Shown here: piece after piece, positions 35,183 through 44,642 of the stretch
Layout of the letters: every line of letters begins with the position of its first letter
Position numbering within the stretch: the stretch's first letter is position 1
From: Tengunoibacter tsumagoiensis
Lineage (GTDB): Bacteria > Chloroflexota > Ktedonobacteria > Ktedonobacterales > Ktedonobacteraceae
Length of the DNA stretch: 64,000 bases
Reading direction: 5' to 3'
Assembly: GCF_003967535.1 (NCBI RefSeq)
Contig: NZ_BIFR01000001.1
Location: 2,603,001 to 2,667,000, forward strand
Notes under the pieces: model-generated
Database searches by the model: none
What the model was told of the DNA's origin: nothing
What the model saw: only the letters and a program-made list of their open reading frames with translations
Position numbers and translations under genes: made by a program

Positions 35183-37039
35183 TTAGCGGAGTAATGTGCC
35201 ATTAAGGGCGCGATCCATATTATAGCAAGTGCTAATGAGAGAGAGATGCGTGAAGGCCTGAGGGAAATTTCCCAGGGCCTCGCCAGTTGAACCGATCTCT
35301 TCTGCATAGAGCCCAACGTGATTGGAATACGTCAACATCTTTTCAAGGATGAGCCGGGCTTCAGGTAGCCGGCCTGCGCGAGCTAAAGCCTCTGCAAACC
35401 AGAAGCTGCATGGGCTAAATGTTCCTTCGGTGGAGCCCAGGCCATCATCTGCGGCCCGTTTGGGATCATACCGATAGACATGAGAATCGCTGGTCAGTTC
35501 ACGCTGAATGCGCTCCAGAGTCTCCAGCATACGAGGATCAGTCGGGCCAGTAAACTTTGTCAGGACCATGAGCAGCGAACTGGCATCGACTGCATCACTT
35601 CCATAATATTGAACAAAGCTGCGCTTCTTTTCATTCCAGCCTTTCTGCATAATCTCTTCATAGATCTGGCTGCTAATCTTTTCCCATTCTTCTAGTGGTG
35701 CGGGGAGGCCACGGTGGCGAGCAATACGAAGGGCACGATCAAACGCCACCCAGCTCATAACGCGTGAGTGGACAAACTGTTGCTGTCCTCCCCGCACCTC
35801 CCAGATCCCTTCGTCCGCATCCTGCCAGTGGTTTCCTAGCCAGGAAAGCAAGCGGCGGATCTGTTGCCAGAGATCATAGGAAATATCCTGATGGCGATCA
35901 AAGATATAGATAGAATCCATCAGCTCGCCATAGATATCCAGCTGCTTCTGTTTGTAGGCGCCATTGCCAATGCGGACCGGGCGGCTCTGGCGATATCCCT
36001 CAAGGTGAGAGAGTTCAATCTCTTGTAGATCGTGTCCGCCATCAATCGTGTACATGGGCTGAAGCGAGCCATTCTCTTTCAGTTCATGGCAGCGTGCATC
36101 CAGCCAGCCCATAAAGGCCTCAGCCTCTTGATAAAACCCGAGAATAAGCAGGCTATAGAGCGTGAAAGAGGCATCGCGCAACCAGGTATAGCGATAATCC
36201 CAGTTTCGCGTTCCCCCAATTGTTTCGGGAAGACTGGTCGTGGGGGCAGCAACGATGGCCCCGGTCGGAGCATAAGTGAGGAGCTTCAGGACCAGCGCTG
36301 AACGATGGACCCTCTCGCGCCAGCGGCCCTGATATTGGCATTGTGAGAGCCAATTCTGCCAATACTGCATCGTTTCATGAAAAACCTTTTCATAGTTGGC
36401 TGCATAGATGGGTTCAGGTTCTATAGTGTGATCGCGGGCACTCTCTAGAATAAAGTAGGCCCACTGATCCGTATGAAGCGTAAAAGTGGCGGCTACGCCA
36501 CCGGTTCCATCGTCCGTGAGAGGAATGGTCGATGCCAGACCCAGATGGAGGTCTGTACTATTGAAAATGGCGCCATGGGCCGCGATACGAACACTATGGC
36601 TGTCACGAGCATAGTTAAAGGCAGGCTTACATTCGATCGTAAAGGTAAGTGAGCCGCGAACGACATGGACGGCGCGAATAATATGATGCTGGAGTTTATG
36701 GTTGGGAGTGTTTTTGATCGGCATGAAATCGGTAATTTCGCCAACCCCATCATTCGTGAGAAAGCGCGTGATAAGAATATTGGTTTCAGGCAGATAGAGC
36801 TGAGTATGACGCATTGGTTGGGCTGGAGAGACCATAGGGGAAATACGAAAGTGTCCACCTTTCTTGACGTCCAAAAGCGCTCCAAATACGCTGGGTGAAT
36901 CAAACCGTGGAATACAGCACCAATCAATTGAACCGTTTTTTCCTACCAGAGCGACCGTGTGGAGATCACCAATCACCCCATAGTCCTCAATCGGCTGATA
37001 CGTCGCATCACGACCCTGAAGTGGGATCTGCTGAACCAT
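35183..37039 (-). CDS. Glycoside hydrolase family 15 protein (glucoamylase/trehalase type)
   Basis: 618 residues. The N-terminal beta-sandwich opens with IEDYGVIGDLHTVALVGKNGSIDWCCIPRFDS, here seen in part as IEDYGVIGDLHT, typical of bacterial GH15. An (alpha/alpha)6 barrel follows, with TRNWDYRYTWLRDA at about 277-290. The acidic segments DADEGIWEVRGG (408-418) and STEGTFSPC (536-544) hold the two probable catalytic Glu residues. No signal peptide. Substrates in this subgroup include alpha-glucans and trehalose. GAGGAG lies 9 bp before the ATG. With the pullulanase at 13483 it could serve glycogen use. Confidence 0.9.
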   Translation of the reverse strand: MVQQIPLQGRDATYQPIEDYGVIGDLHTVALVGKNGSIDWCCIPRFDSPSVFGALLDVKKGGHFRISPMVSPAQPMRHTQLYLPETNILITRFLTNDGVGEITDFMPIKNTPNHKLQHHIIRAVHVVRGSLTFTIECKPAFNYARDSHSVRIAAHGAIFNSTDLHLGLASTIPLTDDGTGGVAATFTLHTDQWAYFILESARDHTIEPEPIYAANYEKVFHETMQYWQNWLSQCQYQGRWRERVHRSALVLKLLTYAPTGAIVAAPTTSLPETIGGTRNWDYRYTWLRDASFTLYSLLILGFYQEAEAFMGWLDARCHELKENGSLQPMYTIDGGHDLQEIELSHLEGYRQSRPVRIGNGAYKQKQLDIYGELMDSIYIFDRHQDISYDLWQQIRRLLSWLGNHWQDADEGIWEVRGGQQQFVHSRVMSWVAFDRALRIARHRGLPAPLEEWEKISSQIYEEIMQKGWNEKKRSFVQYYGSDAVDASSLLMVLTKFTGPTDPRMLETLERIQRELTSDSHVYRYDPKRAADDGLGSTEGTFSPCSFWFAEALARAGRLPEARLILEKMLTYSNHVGLYAEEIGSTGEALGNFPQAFTHLSLISTCYNMDRALNGTLLR

Positions 37040-37356
37040 CTTTTTGCTCCTCTATAAAACGCTTTATTTGTGATACGAACTTCACCCCGGAAAAGATATA
37101 AACATATGAATGCATGGCCATCCATCGCAAAGAGGACGAGAACAAGAAAGCGCCGGGAAATTGATGACTTTATGTACCTGTTCTACGTTATAAAAGAGGA
37201 CACGATGTCTGTGGACAAAAAGGAACAATTTCCTCCTTTTTGGAGCGTCAAGCGCTAGATACAAAGGAGTATTTTTTGTAAATATTTGTTTGCACTCTCA
37301 AAATTTCACATTGTAGTGATAGTTGAGGGATATGCACGCATGGAGATACTTAAAAG
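37040..37356. other. Divergent intergenic region
   Basis: 317 bp between the divergent GH15 and GT39-like genes. It is AT-rich towards 37300. No promoter pair with good boxes and spacing stands out; TTGCAC near 37290 with TAGTGA 18 bp later is the best plus-strand candidate and is weak. Confidence 0.3.
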
Positions 37357-39258
37357 ATGATGACTTCATCTGTAGTAGAAGTCCCTTTACGAACAGGAGC
37401 TCATACTAAGAGAGGCTGGCTGTCGGCACTCCGATCCCCGCTCTGGTTCTGTCTCATTTTTGCTTTGCTTGTACGCATCTGGCTCATCTTTTATACCCAT
37501 GGTTTTGTAGATATGGATGAGTCTTTAGTTGGTGTACAGGCTCAACATATTCTACGTGGTGAGTTTCCCATTTATTATTATGGGCAACCGTATATGGGTA
37601 GTTTAGAGCCCTATCTCATCTCTCTTGTGTTTGCTATGTTTGGTTCCTCTCCACTGACGCTTCGCATTGAACCGTTGCTGCTATCGCTGGTGCTAGTCTG
37701 GTTAAGCTGGCGATTTGCAGAGTTAATGGCCCGGCAGGCGCGCCTTTCGAACGTGGCTAGAACCTGGTTTTCGACGACGGTCTCTCTCCTGGCTGCTTTG
37801 CCTCCACTGTACAATCTTGTCATTGAGATGCGCACCTGGGGAGGTCACATTGAGATATATATTCTAATGTTATTGCTGCTGACCAGTGGCTGGAAACTGG
37901 TTCAACGCTGGGAGGCGGCATCGCAGCGTGAGATTCTGATGCGCTGGTTGGGGATTGGCGTGATTATTGGCGTTGGTTTCTGGGTCTATCCATTGATAGT
38001 CTCTGCTGTGCTGGCGGCCTTTATCTGGATTGATGCCCTTCTGTTCTGGAAGTTTCTTCAATCGTTAGGGTGGGTCCCTTTAGCAGCAGATGGCAGGCAG
38101 GAATCATTCGCCTTTCATGGCAAAAGAATGCTGCTTGGATTGAGCGTAGTGCCGGGTGTGGTGCTGGGATTTGCTCCTGGTATCTACTGGGGCGCCTTGC
38201 ATCAGTGGGCAAATATCTGGTATCTTCTGTCGCCTGGTAGCGATGGAGGAAACTCTGTCCATCTGTTGCATCGTTACCCCAATCGTCTGGCTGTTATCAA
38301 TGGAACGGTTGGGCTGTATGAAAAGTGTCTGGTTCCTCATCTTTACGGTGGAACGTTGCCTACGCAGTCGTTAACGAACTCGAGCGTCTTTTCTTTCCAA
38401 AGTCTGGAGCTTCTTAATATAGGAAGTATCATCCTTGTACTGGGTGGACTGATCGCCTCTCTCATCTGGCAGCACTCTCTCTTTCGTGTGTTGCCCCGGC
38501 TTGTGGGTCTTCCCTTATTGTTTGCTGTGTGTACCATTGTCTGTTTCTGTTTCTCAAATGTCGTTGGCCATAGCCTGTTTGAGCCTTGTATACGTGATGG
38601 TGTTGGTCGTTATGCTGCCCCTGTTCTGCTCGCGTTGCCGTTTTTCCTTGCCGGCATCGTTGCGCTGGTGGTGGAATATTTCAGTAAGCGTGATAAGAGA
38701 TCTGAGGGGAGCAGGCGCGTACCAGGAAGACGCTTGAGCCGGTTTGCGGTGATACAATGTGGCCTGGCTGCGGTCCTGCTGATGTATGTTTTCTTCATTG
38801 GTACGACCTATGTACAAAGCGATCCACAGTATATCTTTCAATCTTTTACCTGTAATCGAGCTCCATATGATACTTCAAAGATTATTGCCTATCTTCAGGA
38901 GCACAACATTCATTACTTATGGGGAACACATGCACTGGGAGACACTTTGATCTTTCAATCTAAAGGATCAATTATTGTGACGGACCCACGAATTGTGAAT
39001 GCTGGAGCATTGAATCGCTTGCCCCAGGATGTGCTGGCAGTTGAGCATGCAGATCGTGCCAGTGTGATTGACATGGTTGCTCATACTGACCCCATGCCAA
39101 AATTAGTGCAGGCCATAAATGTTCTGGGGGTAAAGTATACTCTTATACGTATCCCCTCTCAACCGGGAAATGTCGATATCCTCATTTTGACTCCAGTGAG
39201 CCGAACTCTGACGTCTACAGAAGCCATCTCTTATGGAGCCTGGAACTTCCATTGTTGA
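37357..39258 (+). CDS. Glycosyltransferase family 39-like multi-pass membrane protein
   Basis: 633 residues with about ten to twelve membrane helices. The first loop has VDMDESLVG (Asp54-Glu55), the acidic motif that GT-C enzymes use for the polyprenyl-phosphate sugar donor, then ILRGEFPIYYYGQPYMGSLE, a motif common to ArnT/PMT-like proteins of this type. The C-terminal extracytoplasmic domain is about 150 residues. It would transfer a sugar from a lipid carrier to a surface acceptor. GGAG lies about 12 bp before two adjacent ATG codons; the first is used here. Confidence 0.82.
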   Translation: MMTSSVVEVPLRTGAHTKRGWLSALRSPLWFCLIFALLVRIWLIFYTHGFVDMDESLVGVQAQHILRGEFPIYYYGQPYMGSLEPYLISLVFAMFGSSPLTLRIEPLLLSLVLVWLSWRFAELMARQARLSNVARTWFSTTVSLLAALPPLYNLVIEMRTWGGHIEIYILMLLLLTSGWKLVQRWEAASQREILMRWLGIGVIIGVGFWVYPLIVSAVLAAFIWIDALLFWKFLQSLGWVPLAADGRQESFAFHGKRMLLGLSVVPGVVLGFAPGIYWGALHQWANIWYLLSPGSDGGNSVHLLHRYPNRLAVINGTVGLYEKCLVPHLYGGTLPTQSLTNSSVFSFQSLELLNIGSIILVLGGLIASLIWQHSLFRVLPRLVGLPLLFAVCTIVCFCFSNVVGHSLFEPCIRDGVGRYAAPVLLALPFFLAGIVALVVEYFSKRDKRSEGSRRVPGRRLSRFAVIQCGLAAVLLMYVFFIGTTYVQSDPQYIFQSFTCNRAPYDTSKIIAYLQEHNIHYLWGTHALGDTLIFQSKGSIIVTDPRIVNAGALNRLPQDVLAVEHADRASVIDMVAHTDPMPKLVQAINVLGVKYTLIRIPSQPGNVDILILTPVSRTLTSTEAISYGAWNFHC

Positions 39259-39270
39259 GTGTGTGCTAAA

Positions 39271-39298
39271 AAGGGAGAGGTGGTGTGACCTCTCCCTT
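39271..39298. terminator. Terminator between convergent genes
   Basis: Perfect 11-bp arms AAGGGAGAGGT / ACCTCTCCCTT with a 6-nt loop, preceded by an A-run and followed by TTGT, so it may act in both directions. Confidence 0.75.
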
Positions 39299-39372
39299 GT
39301 CTCGCGAAATGCTTATCCTTAACACAGATGCTATTGTGCTGTTTCCTTTATCTGCATAGAAGACTTGAAGGG

Positions 39373-39852
39373 CTACTGCGATAAAGGGACTGCCCCTCGT
39401 TTCTTGCGAGGCGTGCGCTTGCTCATAGGGAGGGAGTCGGTAGGAGAGGGCGCATTCTGAATGCGAGCAACTTTTTCGCGAATGAGGGAGATCTGAGAGT
39501 GGACAGCTTGACGAGATTGCTGAAGTTTCCGAGCAATTTCAGAGGGACGTTCATTATCGAGGATATATCGGCATATAATTGCTTGTTTCTCTGTCAATCC
39601 GACGTCTGGATGTTCGAGTGCAGTCTGTGCCAGATCTTCGAGGGGACCATACTTACTGCGTCGATAATTGGCGAGATCGGTGGGGGAGAATAGCCATCGA
39701 TCGACCACGCGGACACCGGGGATGCGTCCAGCTTCGACAAGATGCATAAAGTGCCAATAGCTCAGATCCAATATTTTGGCCGCTTCATGGGTGGTAAGCA
39801 TACCATTAAAATGTTGGAGATTGCGCTGAAACTCACTACTCCTAAGAACCAT
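39373..39852 (-). CDS. Two-HTH DNA-binding protein (excisionase-like plus sigma4/LuxR-like)
   Basis: 159 residues. Residues 18-65 form a MerR/excisionase-type winged helix (LTTHEAAKILDLSYWHFMHL, then GRIPGVRVVDRWLFSPTDLANYR). Residues 85-130 form a second HTH of sigma-70 region 4 or LuxR type (LTEKQAIICRYILDNERPSEIARKL). The C-terminus is basic and probably disordered. This double-HTH layout suggests a small regulator; no phage or plasmid genes are near. AAAGG lies 9 bp before the ATG. Targets are unknown. Confidence 0.8.
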   Translation of the reverse strand: MVLRSSEFQRNLQHFNGMLTTHEAAKILDLSYWHFMHLVEAGRIPGVRVVDRWLFSPTDLANYRRSKYGPLEDLAQTALEHPDVGLTEKQAIICRYILDNERPSEIARKLQQSRQAVHSQISLIREKVARIQNAPSPTDSLPMSKRTPRKKRGAVPLSQ

Positions 39853-40048
39853 GTCGGACGCCTTTCTACGGTCTGCCGTATATTAAAAGTGCCTGGCAAA
39901 GACTTACTTAGTCAACCCGAGTATATCATAGGGCCCAATCGCGTGCAAGAATGGTGCATTGTGTTCGGAGCGAGCAGTCGGCGTGGTGTTCATAGCCAGA
40001 GCACCGAGTGCCCCGATTGTGCTCATATCCTGTACAAGGGGCTGGGGG

Positions 40049-40369
40049 TTATTTCAGGTTGAAAAGATTAGGGATGCGCATTGCAAGCATCATATCACCA
40101 GTAGCCTTGATCTTGCCAGTGAGGAAAGCATTCATGGCATCTAATTGACCAGTAGCGACAGCAACCCAATCTTTGTCTGCGATAGTCAGTGTGAGGTCGG
40201 GGTTTTCCACGCCCCCTGGAATTAATGTACAGGTCTGGTTCGCGATATGTACCGCCCATTGTCCAGCTTCGGGCCCTGTAACATCAAGCTGAATGATCTT
40301 ATTTAAACCTGCTGATGCTGCCGTATTAAAGCGAGCCTGTAATTCTTCAAAGGTTTCAGCAACTGTCAT
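40049..40369 (-). CDS. SCP2 sterol-binding domain protein
   Basis: 106 residues from the second ATG (40369); AAGGAG is 10 bp before it and only 2 bp before the first ATG at 40378. The whole protein is one SCP2 domain, with NPDLTLTIADKDWVAVATGQLDAMNAFLTGKIKATGDMMLA in part as DPDLTLTIADKDW-type and GKIKATGDM motifs. Such domains bind lipids or acyl chains. The ligand is unknown. Intergenic 40370-40656 (287 bp) contains a long-range inverted pair CGACCAGCC (about 40405) / GGCTGGTCG (about 40528) of unclear meaning. Confidence 0.87.
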   Translation of the reverse strand: MTVAETFEELQARFNTAASAGLNKIIQLDVTGPEAGQWAVHIANQTCTLIPGGVENPDLTLTIADKDWVAVATGQLDAMNAFLTGKIKATGDMMLAMRIPNLFNLK

Positions 40370-40656
40370 GCTTGGCATTCTCCTTCGTTTCGGATCACAA
40401 GGGCGACCAGCCCTTTCCGATTCGTTGTTATGTACAGTATAACATATCTACAAGGTCTACGTGGCTGGCCTTGCAGGTGTTTCAGGACATGGTGAGGGGC
40501 ATGGAAAGCCCAACGATGCCCTTTTCTGGCTGGTCGCAGGATTAGGAGAAACAGATCATCGTGAGAAAAATGGGAGCTCTCTTGTCTCTCCTGGTACCTG
40601 ATGGTATCCTGTGTAAAGATCCCAAAATGAGAATGTATTGAAATGAGGATAGAGGC

Positions 40657-41154
40657 ATGGCTGGCGAGCAGATTCGACGCAAAGTGAAGGTTGAAGGTGG
40701 AACACTTAAATTTAGCTCTGCTCACTTTATCACCTATGGTGGGAAGTGTGAGCGCTTGCATGGGCATAATTACGGTGTGTTAGTCGAGATTGAAGGGGAG
40801 CTAGGGCAAGATGGGCTAGTATTTGATTTTACTTTGCTGAAGCGCTACGCTCGGGAGATCTGTCAGAAGCTGGATCACCACTTTTTATTACCGATGCGCA
40901 ATCCACAGTTAGAACTTATTGCATTATCTGATCAGTGGGAGATTCGCTTTGGTGAGAAGAGGTATCTTTTCCCCTATACAGATGTTGTGGAACTGCCAAT
41001 TGAGAACTCCACAGCAGAACTTCTGGCTGAATATATTCATGGCGAGCTTTTGCAACTGCTAGCTCAACATGATATCTCACATCTGATCAGCCTCATGGTT
41101 GGCGTAGAAGAGGCCCCAACTCAGATGGCATATTATCAGAAGGAACTGCGTTAG
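40657..41154 (+). CDS. 6-pyruvoyl-tetrahydropterin synthase / QueD-family protein
   Basis: 165 residues. Zinc His23, His35 and His37 (SSAHF and HGHNY), catalytic-type Cys31 in GGKCERLHGH, DHHFLLP and a C-terminal Glu in GVEEAPTQM. Members make 6-carboxytetrahydropterin for queuosine, or pyruvoyl-tetrahydropterin. The family usually has 120-140 residues; the extra length lies around residues 85-110. No other queuosine gene is adjacent. AGAGG lies just before the ATG, and a perfect terminator follows. Confidence 0.87.
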   Translation: MAGEQIRRKVKVEGGTLKFSSAHFITYGGKCERLHGHNYGVLVEIEGELGQDGLVFDFTLLKRYAREICQKLDHHFLLPMRNPQLELIALSDQWEIRFGEKRYLFPYTDVVELPIENSTAELLAEYIHGELLQLLAQHDISHLISLMVGVEEAPTQMAYYQKELR

Positions 41155-41156
41155 AT

Positions 41157-41208
41157 CTACGACAGAGGGGAGCCGATTACCACTCTAATCGGCTCCCCTC
41201 TGTCGTAG
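41157..41208. terminator. Perfect 23-bp hairpin between convergent genes
   Basis: Arms 41157-41179 and 41186-41208 match at all 23 positions with a 6-nt loop. It separates the QueD-like gene (plus) from the end of the aromatic operon (minus) and probably terminates both. Confidence 0.85.
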
Positions 41209-41218
41209 AGAAGGGTGT

Positions 41219-42298
41219 TTAGCCAGTGATCAGTGTGCGTCCCACCGCATTGGCAACGGCGTGTAACTGAGGCATGAGAGTGCTGAACTGTTCAATGGTC
41301 AGGGATTGGGCACCATCTTTGAGGGCTTCATCTGGATTGGGGTGGACCTCGATCAGAAGAGCGTCAGCGCCGGCGGCGACAGAGGCTAGGGACATAGGGC
41401 CTACGAGATCGCGCCGTCCAGTTCCCTGGCTGGGATCAGAGATAATCGGAAGGTGCGAGAGGATCTTTGTCAGCGGGAAGGCGCTGATATCCATCGTATT
41501 GCGGGTGGTCTTCTCAAAGGTACGGATACCGCGCTCACACAGAATAACGTTGCGATTCCCTTGTGAGAGGATATACTCAGCGGCCAGGAGCCACTCTTCA
41601 AACGTTGATGACATACCACGTTTGAGCACTGCGGGCCGATTAGAGCGGCCAACCTCATCGAGGAGCATATAGTTCTGCATATTGCGAGTGCCAATCTGAA
41701 GGATGTCTGCGTACTCGCTTACCATAGCGACATCAGTAGGTGTCATCACTTCAGTAATAATGGCCATGCCAAATTCATCACGAGCCTTTGCCAGCAGCTT
41801 TAATCCCTCTTCACCCAGGCCACGGAAGCCATAAGGAGATGTCGACGGCTTAAATGCACCACCACGAAGAATAACCGCTCCCTGTTTTCGGACGGCTTCG
41901 GCTGTTGTCATTAATTGCTTTTCGGACTCGACAGTACAGGGTCCAGCCATCATCACCACTTCTTTGCCACCAATACGCACGACGCCTCCCTCTACACAGG
42001 CAGCAGAGACTTCGACGATCGTATTTTCTGGATGAAACTCACGGCTTGCAAGCTTGTATGGTTTGGAGACCCGGATCACGCTCTCCACATTAGGGAGTGC
42101 TTCAAGCGTCTCACCTAACGTTGGATTGAGGCCGCCCAGGCTGCCAGGAGCTCCATTTGGTGTTACGCCACCCAGGACGCCGATGACAGTGCGTTCGACA
42201 CCGCGAGAGAGATGACCAGACAGCCCCTGGTTTTCCAGGATCTTCATAACATGTGCGATATCACTATCACTGCTTGCTGCTTTCATGATGACAATCAT
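41219..42298 (-). CDS. aroF: 3-deoxy-7-phosphoheptulonate synthase (class I-beta)
   Basis: 359 residues from the ATG at 42298; AAGGAG stands 9 bp before it, while the longer frame to 42364 has no site. An N-terminal ferredoxin-like regulatory domain (1-80, starting [11 protein letters not shown]) precedes the barrel, with [25 protein letters not shown] and [12 protein letters not shown]. It condenses PEP and erythrose 4-phosphate, the first shikimate step. The ferredoxin-like domain is the allosteric module in related enzymes. Last gene of the aromatic supra-operon. Confidence 0.94.
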   Translation of the reverse strand: MIVIMKAASSDSDIAHVMKILENQGLSGHLSRGVERTVIGVLGGVTPNGAPGSLGGLNPTLGETLEALPNVESVIRVSKPYKLASREFHPENTIVEVSAACVEGGVVRIGGKEVVMMAGPCTVESEKQLMTTAEAVRKQGAVILRGGAFKPSTSPYGFRGLGEEGLKLLAKARDEFGMAIITEVMTPTDVAMVSEYADILQIGTRNMQNYMLLDEVGRSNRPAVLKRGMSSTFEEWLLAAEYILSQGNRNVILCERGIRTFEKTTRNTMDISAFPLTKILSHLPIISDPSQGTGRRDLVGPMSLASVAAGADALLIEVHPNPDEALKDGAQSLTIEQFSTLMPQLHAVANAVGRTLITG

Positions 42299-42429
42299 GT
42301 GAATTGACTCCTTTTGGATGACTATACTTTCTGGTTGATCATGTTTATCATCCGGGACAAACATGACGCTTTGTTCATCTATTGGAGGATCTCTTCCGAG
42401 AACTGCCTTCTTAGGGGGAAAGGTAGTCT

Positions 42430-42798
42430 CTAGAGATCAACCTTAAAGGTTGGGCGAAGGTTCACAGCCCCTTTAATGTAGACATGTTGAATCTCGGCTG
42501 CCCTCCGTTCAGTATTGACATGGAGTAGCACGCGGATACATTTTTTAAGACTGTTTGGAACTGGGATCTCGCGTGCACAGATCAGGGCAGTATCTGTCCA
42601 TCCCAGATGTCGTGCGGCTAGAGCTGGAAAGGCTGCATCTAGATCATCTGTCAGAGTGAAAATGGCGCTGACAATATCCTCAGCCTGTAAAGCGTTTTTC
42701 TCAACAAGTAGTTCCAGAAGTTCTTGCGTGGCAAGGAGGATCTCCTGCTCATCATTCTGCTCTACAGTCGTCGCACCTCGAATTCCTCGACAAAGCAT
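42430..42798 (-). CDS. aroH: Chorismate mutase, AroH class
   Basis: 122 residues from the ATG at 42798. The upstream ATG at 42810 lies too close to GGAAGG to be used easily. It is close to B. subtilis AroH in length and motifs: [11 protein letters not shown], and [21 protein letters not shown] with the active-site Cys, Glu and Arg. It converts chorismate to prephenate and so competes with TrpE/TrpG encoded in the same operon. Confidence 0.92.
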   Translation of the reverse strand: MLCRGIRGATTVEQNDEQEILLATQELLELLVEKNALQAEDIVSAIFTLTDDLDAAFPALAARHLGWTDTALICAREIPVPNSLKKCIRVLLHVNTERRAAEIQHVYIKGAVNLRPTFKVDL

Positions 42799-42958
42799 AG
42801 TTTTATTCATCCCTTCCGACAGAAATAGCTGTTCAATCTCACTATAAAAGCAGAGAGAACAGAATACCTTTATTGTAAGGGATAGGGACAAAATTATGCC
42901 AGTATGTTCTATCCGTTAGTCTCCCTCAACCTGTAGATAGAAGTTCCGTATCCTCCTC

Positions 42959-43822
42959 TTATTGGTTGGGTAGACCTTTGCTCAGGCTCTGGATGTAGTT
43001 TTTGATCGCTGTCTGTTGTTCTGCTTCTGGCTTTTGATCGATAAGATTAACCAGGGCACTACCAACAACCGCACCTTCTGCATATTGTGTCACAGTGGCG
43101 ATATGCTCGGGGGTTGAGAGACCAAAGCCGACGGCCATTGGAATCTGTTTCTCTTGCGTGTATTTTCGCACACGAGCAAGAAAGCTGCTAAGGTGAGCTG
43201 AGATCTCTGAGCGTGAGCCAGTGACGCCACTAAGTGAGATGCAGTAGATAAAACCACCATGACCAGCGGCTACACGTTCGGTAATGAGCTGGATGCGCTC
43301 ATCGGGTGCAGTGGGCGGAATCAGGAAGATCAGCGCCAGACCATATTGATAAGCTGCCTGTTCAAGGCGGTCAGCCTCCTCAGGGGGAAGATCGGGAATG
43401 ATGAGGCCACTGACTCCATGTGCATTGGCGTCGGCACAGAAGCGCTCAAGGCCATAAGCCAGCACAGGGTTATAATATCCCATCAAGATTAATGGCACGT
43501 CTGTCTGAGATGAGACTTCTCGCGCAACCTCCATGCACCCTTTCAGGGTCATGCCGCGCTCCAGTGCTATATGCCCGGCGTGTTGGATGGTTGCTCCATC
43601 TGCCAATGGATCGCTAAAAGGCATGCCCAGTTCGATGATATCAGCGCCTCCTTCAGCGGCGGCCAGGATTACCTGAACGCTCTGTGAAGCTGAAGGATAG
43701 CCACACATAAAATAGGGGATGAGGACGCCCCGCCCCTCATGTTTCGCACGTTGGAAGGCCTGAGTGATTTTAAGTGCAGGAACCAGTGGGGTCGCCTGTT
43801 CTTGTACGTTCCGTGTATTCAT
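42959..43822 (-). CDS. trpA: Tryptophan synthase alpha subunit
   Basis: 287 residues. The catalytic Glu and Asp are in IELGMPFSDPLADG; the phosphate-binding GFGLSTPEH lies near the C-terminus. It cleaves indole-3-glycerol phosphate and passes indole to TrpB. It begins 6 bp after the B3/B4-domain gene, which separates it from trpB. Confidence 0.96.
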   Translation of the reverse strand: MNTRNVQEQATPLVPALKITQAFQRAKHEGRGVLIPYFMCGYPSASQSVQVILAAAEGGADIIELGMPFSDPLADGATIQHAGHIALERGMTLKGCMEVAREVSSQTDVPLILMGYYNPVLAYGLERFCADANAHGVSGLIIPDLPPEEADRLEQAAYQYGLALIFLIPPTAPDERIQLITERVAAGHGGFIYCISLSGVTGSRSEISAHLSSFLARVRKYTQEKQIPMAVGFGLSTPEHIATVTQYAEGAVVGSALVNLIDQKPEAEQQTAIKNYIQSLSKGLPNQ

Positions 43823-43828
43823 GGTTGC

Positions 43829-44545
43829 TTATACCCTTTCGGTTGAGATGGTGGGATGCTCTGCGTCAATGATGCCAACGGTATAGGTCCCACCTGCGTA
43901 TTTGTGCAGGAGCTCTTGAAGGTCGATGAGCGCAGCTTGAATAGTGTGGCGTGAGTTGGGATGTTGAGCCTCAATAGCGATGATGGCCGACGTGGTCCCG
44001 GCCTGTGCAGCGCTCTGCTCGCTTTGTCTCCAGCACCAACGTCGTGCAATTCCTAGCCCGGTCTCATCAGTAAAGACCACTTCACCTGGTTCGGGATGCT
44101 CTTCTTTCTCCTCTCCCAGGTTCGTATACCGTTCATTGCCGGTGGCAAAGTGGACCGTGACAGCTCCTTGAAGAGCGTGGGTATCGATAATCGCGACAGG
44201 TAAGGCGTAGCGGATACTCACAAGATTGCCGATATCGACCAAAATATTAATGCTGGGGATATCGCCTTTCTTTGTCAGCCGGCGGAGAAGGGCCTCAGCC
44301 GCGCTACGATACTGGGTGGGATCAAGATTGAATGAGCGAAAGGTACTGCGCCAGCCAGCCAGCGTGGGAAGCTGGCTGAGAGGCGTTGTTCCAATCTGCT
44401 GTTTGACTCGTTCTTGTTCATGTTGATAGTTTTCCCGCAATGATTCTGGCGTGGGGCCGTTGCGAAGATTCTCTGCCAGAATAATGCCTCCTACAACCTG
44501 TGGATAGCGTTCCACAATCTGCGGGGAATACTGGAATGTGCTCAT
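43829..44545 (-). CDS. B3/B4 tRNA-binding-domain protein inside the trp operon
   Basis: 238 residues from the ATG at 44545; TAAGGAG lies 5 bp upstream. The sequence matches stand-alone B3/B4 proteins: GWRSTFRSFNLDPTQYRSAAEALLRR seen in part as FRSFNLDPTQYRSAAE, then SINILVDIGNLVSIRYALP, and DTHALQGAVTV. The B3/B4 domain of PheRS beta removes Tyr wrongly attached to tRNA-Phe. Its position between trpB and trpA (6 bp from trpA) makes a trans-editing or quality-control role for aromatic aminoacyl-tRNA attractive but unproven. It is not a normal member of trp operons. Confidence 0.85.
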   Translation of the reverse strand: MSTFQYSPQIVERYPQVVGGIILAENLRNGPTPESLRENYQHEQERVKQQIGTTPLSQLPTLAGWRSTFRSFNLDPTQYRSAAEALLRRLTKKGDIPSINILVDIGNLVSIRYALPVAIIDTHALQGAVTVHFATGNERYTNLGEEKEEHPEPGEVVFTDETGLGIARRWCWRQSEQSAAQAGTTSAIIAIEAQHPNSRHTIQAALIDLQELLHKYAGGTYTVGIIDAEHPTISTERV

Positions 44546-44642
44546 AATACTCCTTAACGAGCGCAAGCAATACATTTTTTATTGGACAGAACAACCGACA
44601 GATGAAAGAAAAAGAAGCAAGTGGCTTTAGCGCACGTACACG

